The position numbers were made by a program, and so were the translations under genes. From Desulfotignum sp. (GTDB taxonomy: Bacteria; Desulfobacterota; Desulfobacteria; Desulfobacterales; Desulfobacteraceae), in contig JAIPDY010000026.1 of NCBI GenBank assembly GCA_021737445.1, forward strand, positions 1-20,960: a stretch of DNA of 20,960 bases. The letters run 5' to 3'. Shown piece by piece: positions 18,201 to 20,960 of the stretch (its first letter is position 1; each line of letters opens with the position of its first letter). The notes below the pieces were generated by a model. The model was not told the origin of the DNA. It did no database searches and was given only the letters and a program-made list of their open reading frames with translations.

Positions 18201-20960
18201 GAATCATTTGCAGCCTGCCGCCAGTACCTGATTGCCTGCAACAGCCTGTTTGAACACCAGCCGGGGAACATTTCCGGCAGTGTTGCAGCCTCAGATGAAC
18301 AAATAAAAACAGAAGAACAAAACCAGACACAACAGGTTGTGGAGGCGTTACCGCAGATCAATATGACCCATGATTTTGAAGCATTTAAAGAGGAAAACAA
18401 GGAACTGCTGGACCGGATACTCTACAAGGAGTTTGAGCGCAGAAAGCGCGAGGCTGCCGTTGATGCCATTGACCGGTTTGATTTCAACACCGGGAAGATT
18501 CTGATCTCCGGCGTATCAGTGGGGCTGCCCGGAAAGGGCCGCCGGGTGTTTGCCAAGGATAATTTTGATGCCATCCTCAACGGGGAGAATTTCATTGAAC
18601 CCCTTACCAGAGAAGACCAGGAGCTGATCACAGACAAGAACATCACCAAGCTGTACAAGCAGCCGGACGGCAATGCCCGGTTTGTTCAGATCACCCGTAC
18701 CGAGGATGTGATCCACCTGGCAGGCCAGCTGGGATATTTTGACCTCACCGATGAGTACGGCATCAAGGAACAATATGATGTGGCCATGTCCCTGGGGATT
18801 GCAGCCGGCATCGAGGCACTCAAGGATGCCAATATCCCGCTGGTCATGCAGTATAAAAAGATGAAAGGGGGCAGAAGCATGGTGCCGGACGGGTTTGCCC
18901 TGCCTGCAGAGATGCAGGAGGACACCGGTGTCATCATCACCTCTCTGTGGCCCAACGGCGAGACCCTGATGGCGGAGCTGGAAAAATACTATTATGAAAA
19001 ATTCTTTCTGCGGCCCCATGAAGAGGTTGAAAAAATCTACTATTTTCTCATGGAGCGCATCAAGGACATGGAGATCAAAGAGGAACTCACTGACTGGTTT
19101 TTCAAGTCCAAAGCAAGGAAAAGAAAGGATTTTTCCACCTACACCTTTGACAGAAATTTTCTGGCCAATGCCTGTCCTCTGGGATCGGCCCACCTGGCCA
19201 TGATCATCAAGGCCAAAGGCCCCAATACCCTGGTGTCCTCGGCCTGTGCCTCCACCACCCTGGCCATCGGCATTGCCGAGGACTGGATCCGCACCGGCCG
19301 GTGCAAACGGGTTCTGGTGGTGGGCGGAGAAAACGCCACATCCTCCCAGCAGAACCAGTGGGTGGGGTCCGGGTTTCTGGCCCTGGGGGCTGCCACCATT
19401 AAAAAGCGGGTATCAGAGGCGGCCAAGCCCTTTGATGAGGACCGCAACGGCACCATTATCGGATCAGGTGCCGTGGGCCTGGTCATCGAAGCGGAATCAG
19501 AGGTGAGCCGGCGGGGCATGAACGGCCAGTGCGAGATCCTGGGCACCCACATAGCCAATTCAGCATACCATACCTACAATATCGATGTGCCCCACATGGC
19601 AAAGGAGATGACAAAATTCATCAACAAGGTGGAAAAGCGCACCGGCCTGAAAAAACAGAACTATGCAGACAAGCTGTTGTTCATGTCCCATGAAACCTAT
19701 ACCCCGGCGAGGGGGGGCAGTGCCGATGCCGAGGTGACGGCCCTGGAAACCACCTTTGCCGATCATTTGAACAGCATCTGCATCTCAAACACCAAAGGGT
19801 TCACCGGCCATACCCTGGGGGCGGCCATAGAAGATGTGGTCCTGGTCAAGGCCCTGCAGCAGCGCAAGGCACCGCCCATTGCCAATCTGACCAAAATTCC
19901 CGGTCATTTCAAAAAACTGAATTTTTCCGGCCAGGAAAATATCGACAGTGAATACGGCCTGCATTTGTCTGCAGGATTCGGTTCCCACTTTGCCTTTATG
20001 TTTGTGAAACGGATCCAGGAGAATGCTGTCCAGGGTAACCTGGCATTTCACAGATGGCTGCGCCATATCACGGGTGCACAAAAGCCGGAGCTGAAAATCA
20101 TTGACAACACCCTGTGCGTGGTGGGGGGAGATCCGGCAGCAGCCGCCCTTGAAACACAGCCCCAAACCACCCGTGTGCCGGCCATGCCTGCACCTGCCGC
20201 ATCTATGCCTTCTGGCGCAGGGTCCATGCCCCGGGCAACAGATGCTGCCGCATCTGCACCGGCTTCAGCCCCTGCCGGCCGGCAGGACCCGGCAGCAGCC
20301 ACGGACCTGTCAGGCACGGCAGGATCCGGTGCCGGGCAGGACAGCGCCCTTGCAGCAGAAAAGATCAAACAGGTGATTGCGGCCCAGACCGGGTATACCC
20401 CTGACATGCTGGAAAATGACCTGGACCTGGAAGCAGACCTGGGCATTGACACGGTGAAGCAGGTGGAGATTTTCGGCAAGATCGCCACCCAGTTCGGATT
20501 CCCCGTGCCTGATGACCTCAAGCTGCGGGATCTGAACACCATTGACAAGCTGGCCGCATATGTGGCGGCCCGGTCCGCCCCTGCATCCGGTGCTGCCCAT
20601 ATACCTGAAGTATCAGACCAGGCATCTGCCCGGCCTGGTGCAGCCCATACCATGGATTCGGGTGAACGCGTTGTTACCCGGGAAGTGCCCGCTGATCAGG
20701 TGTCGGCTGCAGTCAAGGATGTCATTGCGGCCCAGACCGGGTATACCCCGGACATGCTGGATGATGACCTGGACCTGGAAGCAGACCTGGGCATTGACAC
20801 GGTAAAGCAGGTGGAGATCTTCGGCAAGGTGGCCACCCAGTTTGATTTTGCCGTGCCAGATGATCTGCGGCTGCGGGACCTGAACACCATTGCCAGACTG
20901 GCCGCTTATGTGGCGGCCCGCACCGCCGGGACAGGGGCGGTATGCGCTGCCGCCGGTACC
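12282..20960 (+). CDS. giant PUFA/PKS-like secondary-lipid synthase: NMO-NMO-KS-KS-AT-KS-ACP-ACP (3' end outside window)
   Basis: The frame stays open for at least 2893 codons; start ATG 12282 has GGAGA at 12271-12275. Domains by residue: 1-330, NMO/PfaD-like TIM barrel with GNEAAGQ (Gln140 at the catalytic-His position). 334-620, a second barrel with intact GGEAGGH (His468), a likely flavin enoyl reductase as in PfaD. 692-1152, KS1 with Cys903, His1039, His1074. 1176-1640, KS2 with Cys1380 but Phe1515 and Tyr1547 where His are expected. 1668-1955, AT with GHSVG Ser1760 and His1866. 2070-2580, KS3 with Cys2322, SHETYT His2470, His2510. 2691-2766 and 2807-2882, two ACPs with LGIDT (Thr2724, Thr2840) in place of LGIDS. 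Ala/Pro-rich linkers flank the ACPs. It probably builds a long or unsaturated acyl chain; KR and DH functions should be encoded downstream. I see no membrane segment. It is related to Pfa and other secondary-lipid synthases; the product is unknown. Confidence 0.9.
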   Translation, partial: MITRVLHARLPLMIYTPVKVFDISYFTAVYAAGALPVFDTEFLTREDILKKTALLAKENISFGLRLSTSDPHLLEDLEKKAFSNLDLVVVPVTKSDPLPRNTDLGETKLLLEIRDIGLVDTIAAADPHALVLKGNEAAGQVSKYSSFILMQWYLKNQDRPVFIHGGVGRYTGAGMLAAGASGFVMDTQVLLANEAPVSPAFKNLLAMVEEGDSTEISIQDKQVFRVFAKLGTKIVKELKQQAVVFGEQNDGEQKLYARIAKEITAVDSQDAQFVQSLFYMGQDGLFARNFVKESNKLSDMIHHFFTVIGKNLDYVDQCDPVTENSPFARNQNTRLPLIQGPMANISDNPDFAAKVLEAGALPFFAVGSLPASLADDMLSRGKEKVSNCGAGLVGIEAFNPMVHKHLDMVKKYKIPYALFAGGIPSQVRDLEAAGTKTYLHTPSVSMMENAIKSGCVRFIFEGGEAGGHVGFLSSLVLWEAAIERLVAKNQDLSKLSLVFAGGISTCFASFFISGMTSFLAAKGACIGLQVGTAYLFSKEIVDTKSVTKQYQDIIVEKNETVVIGKSLGLASRTAPTRFAKMMKELEDTMIRENVSLDERKRSFEKKNIGSLLIGAKGFLPDFKRPGKEHYTWFKDDEHREKGNFLVGDSLAFFKDSITIKQIHDTYFVAKPRLFHHLNQLEIFSGTKNKINDEIAVVGMGCTLPDADTPEIFWENILDKRYSIKKMPEDRFDHKLYYSPDRGAEDKTYTTLAGFVDHFTFDFERFGYAPDKAKRLSRSQQMALETAYKAVESAGLLDENDRFVCEDPQKTAVVIATCLSNELGNTLQLKYWFPQLVSMMEKTPAYADLSEADKQAIKQSLQQGLEGEHTGYDPVHGILLNIEASRIARHLGVRGANYIVDAACASSVTAVEAAVGELLSGEHDQVIVGGVNTHLAPESFIGFAKMGTLSAKGSYPFDQRADGFILGEGSVIFVLKRMKDAIRDNNKIFGVINGIGASSDGRGKAIAAPNPRGQILSVQRCYAHTRPEITPEDIGFIEAHGTSTTIGDAAELETLNTWYKDSHAGISSIKSQIGHLLGAAGAAGFLKALLAVNNGILPPNGRFETLSKNHDLADSSLFIVKDQVEWKGPENAPRRAAVSSYGFGGINYHMVVAQMTPAYQPLTRDIFTDTAYDFNDDRIVVAGLGVFLPGAKNTKQFWEKLSSGEKQLSQLGEGHFDNDAYAAFPNNSIYHLPKVKAGMVTDFQFNNLKYRMPPTMVKSIERAQIFGLEAADEALSSSGLLSVDGGPARTGVILGTIAGERQSKNIIRVRKQFIANAVTACEGVDKSVTQAVADGLVAAIRKTIPENNEDTTPGLLSNIISGRIANHFGLNGANYVIDASCASATIALRNAARSLKHKDLDFVLAGGVDCNLYPAVLMAFKRLGLLSSTEGYFFDSRAQGYVMGEGAAIHVLTTLKKAREAGMEILGEIHECTVRSSVPDHLLAPSEHTFKSVINEAYKRSGVLKSEIRHLDLFAFSNVFGDMIEQQVIQAGFSHTMHCGNIKPQFGYFKAANPAVALAKMMLMNAKGKILPDFNYDPDHSTLNDSTVLQPARKPIDRKPGQPLRFAANVNGIGGNHAHVIMGTLPHVLERGVQAEQEPVIEAQYKQVSGDDLVVTGTAYSADPGGKKLRMVALLSGQGAQRPGMMKALYDADSHIRKVLDKGDEIFFTIRGYSLLDLMFGDDDALNSTQNTQPAVFLSSAAVCSRLGLEGFSPDYFIGHSVGEYTALFCSGMLGFEDAMRVIIKRSDLMYESTVKQPGKIMVVFKNEKQTEALLHKSFISNIYITNKNSEKQTAVSGKAEDIEKFCTYLSQQEVSFKKLNLTGAFHTPLLQEAADELRTFLDTVSFNTTRFGKIISNTLARPYPEKENEVKDLLARQIVSPVEFIRSVEHVYVSGRTHFIEIGPSRLLVNLLKHINIGEYGTAVTVDPRDGETESFAACRQYLIACNSLFEHQPGNISGSVAASDEQIKTEEQNQTQQVVEALPQINMTHDFEAFKEENKELLDRILYKEFERRKREAAVDAIDRFDFNTGKILISGVSVGLPGKGRRVFAKDNFDAILNGENFIEPLTREDQELITDKNITKLYKQPDGNARFVQITRTEDVIHLAGQLGYFDLTDEYGIKEQYDVAMSLGIAAGIEALKDANIPLVMQYKKMKGGRSMVPDGFALPAEMQEDTGVIITSLWPNGETLMAELEKYYYEKFFLRPHEEVEKIYYFLMERIKDMEIKEELTDWFFKSKARKRKDFSTYTFDRNFLANACPLGSAHLAMIIKAKGPNTLVSSACASTTLAIGIAEDWIRTGRCKRVLVVGGENATSSQQNQWVGSGFLALGAATIKKRVSEAAKPFDEDRNGTIIGSGAVGLVIEAESEVSRRGMNGQCEILGTHIANSAYHTYNIDVPHMAKEMTKFINKVEKRTGLKKQNYADKLLFMSHETYTPARGGSADAEVTALETTFADHLNSICISNTKGFTGHTLGAAIEDVVLVKALQQRKAPPIANLTKIPGHFKKLNFSGQENIDSEYGLHLSAGFGSHFAFMFVKRIQENAVQGNLAFHRWLRHITGAQKPELKIIDNTLCVVGGDPAAAALETQPQTTRVPAMPAPAASMPSGAGSMPRATDAAASAPASAPAGRQDPAAATDLSGTAGSGAGQDSALAAEKIKQVIAAQTGYTPDMLENDLDLEADLGIDTVKQVEIFGKIATQFGFPVPDDLKLRDLNTIDKLAAYVAARSAPASGAAHIPEVSDQASARPGAAHTMDSGERVVTREVPADQVSAAVKDVIAAQTGYTPDMLDDDLDLEADLGIDTVKQVEIFGKVATQFDFAVPDDLRLRDLNTIARLAAYVAARTAGTGAVCAAAGT
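20352..20580 (+). repeat. ACP repeat 1 (DNA-level tandem duplication, copy 1)
   Basis: First of two copies encoding an acyl-carrier domain (residues 2691-2766 of the synthase). The block from 20373 matches the second copy at an offset of exactly 348 bases (116 codons) with only scattered, mostly third-position differences through the carrier-site motif LEADLGIDTVKQVEIFG. The carrier position is an ACG Thr codon at 20451-20453. Confidence 0.85.
20700..20928 (+). repeat. ACP repeat 2 (DNA-level tandem duplication, copy 2)
   Basis: Second acyl-carrier copy (residues 2807-2882), separated from the first by an Ala/Pro/Ser-rich linker that is not conserved. The carrier position is again ACG Thr (20799-20801). 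More copies may follow beyond the window edge, as Pfa-type synthases commonly carry several tandem ACPs. Confidence 0.85.

Overview
The window looks like chromosome of an anaerobic sulfate-reducing Desulfobacterota, most likely Desulfobacterales (Desulfobacter/Desulfobacula/Desulfotignum type). This placement is inferred from the mix of an HdrD-like Fe-S protein that uses selenocysteine, a giant PUFA-synthase-like enzyme, an IspH-UbiA fusion and sigma-54 control, not from any 16S evidence. No mobile element, tRNA, rRNA or CRISPR array was found.

Left part (1-4700): a GC-rich stretch with nested inverted repeats (47-207) that could encode a structured RNA, a small unrecognised protein (400-657), and a convergent full-length HrpA-type DEAH RNA helicase (4568-687, minus strand) with a recognisable promoter at 4659-4686.

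Middle (4844-9685, plus strand): an HdrD/GlpC-like Fe-S protein is interrupted by one in-frame TGA at 5573-5575. The reading frame continues through a complete CCG cysteine-rich domain, and a hairpin fitting the bacterial SECIS rules lies just downstream, so I read it as one 439-residue selenoprotein. A long hairpin and a rho-independent terminator close this unit. Next come parA, parB and an IspH-UbiA fusion, joined by 4-base ATGA overlaps and so probably one operon.

Right part (9682-20960) looks like a lipid-synthesis module. A giant synthase begins at 12282 and runs open off the right edge (at least 2893 codons). Its order is NMO-like barrel, NMO/PfaD-like enoyl-reductase barrel, KS1, KS2 (both catalytic His lost), AT, KS3, ACP1, ACP2. 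Both ACPs carry Thr where the phosphopantetheine Ser is expected. Divergent from it are a sigma-54 enhancer-binding activator (12050-10572) and a YihG/PlsC-type acyltransferase (10563-9682), probably co-transcribed. A sigma-54-like promoter lies in the divergent gap. A reasonable model is that the activator switches on the synthase and the acyltransferase places the unusual acyl chain into phospholipid; the product cannot be told from this window.
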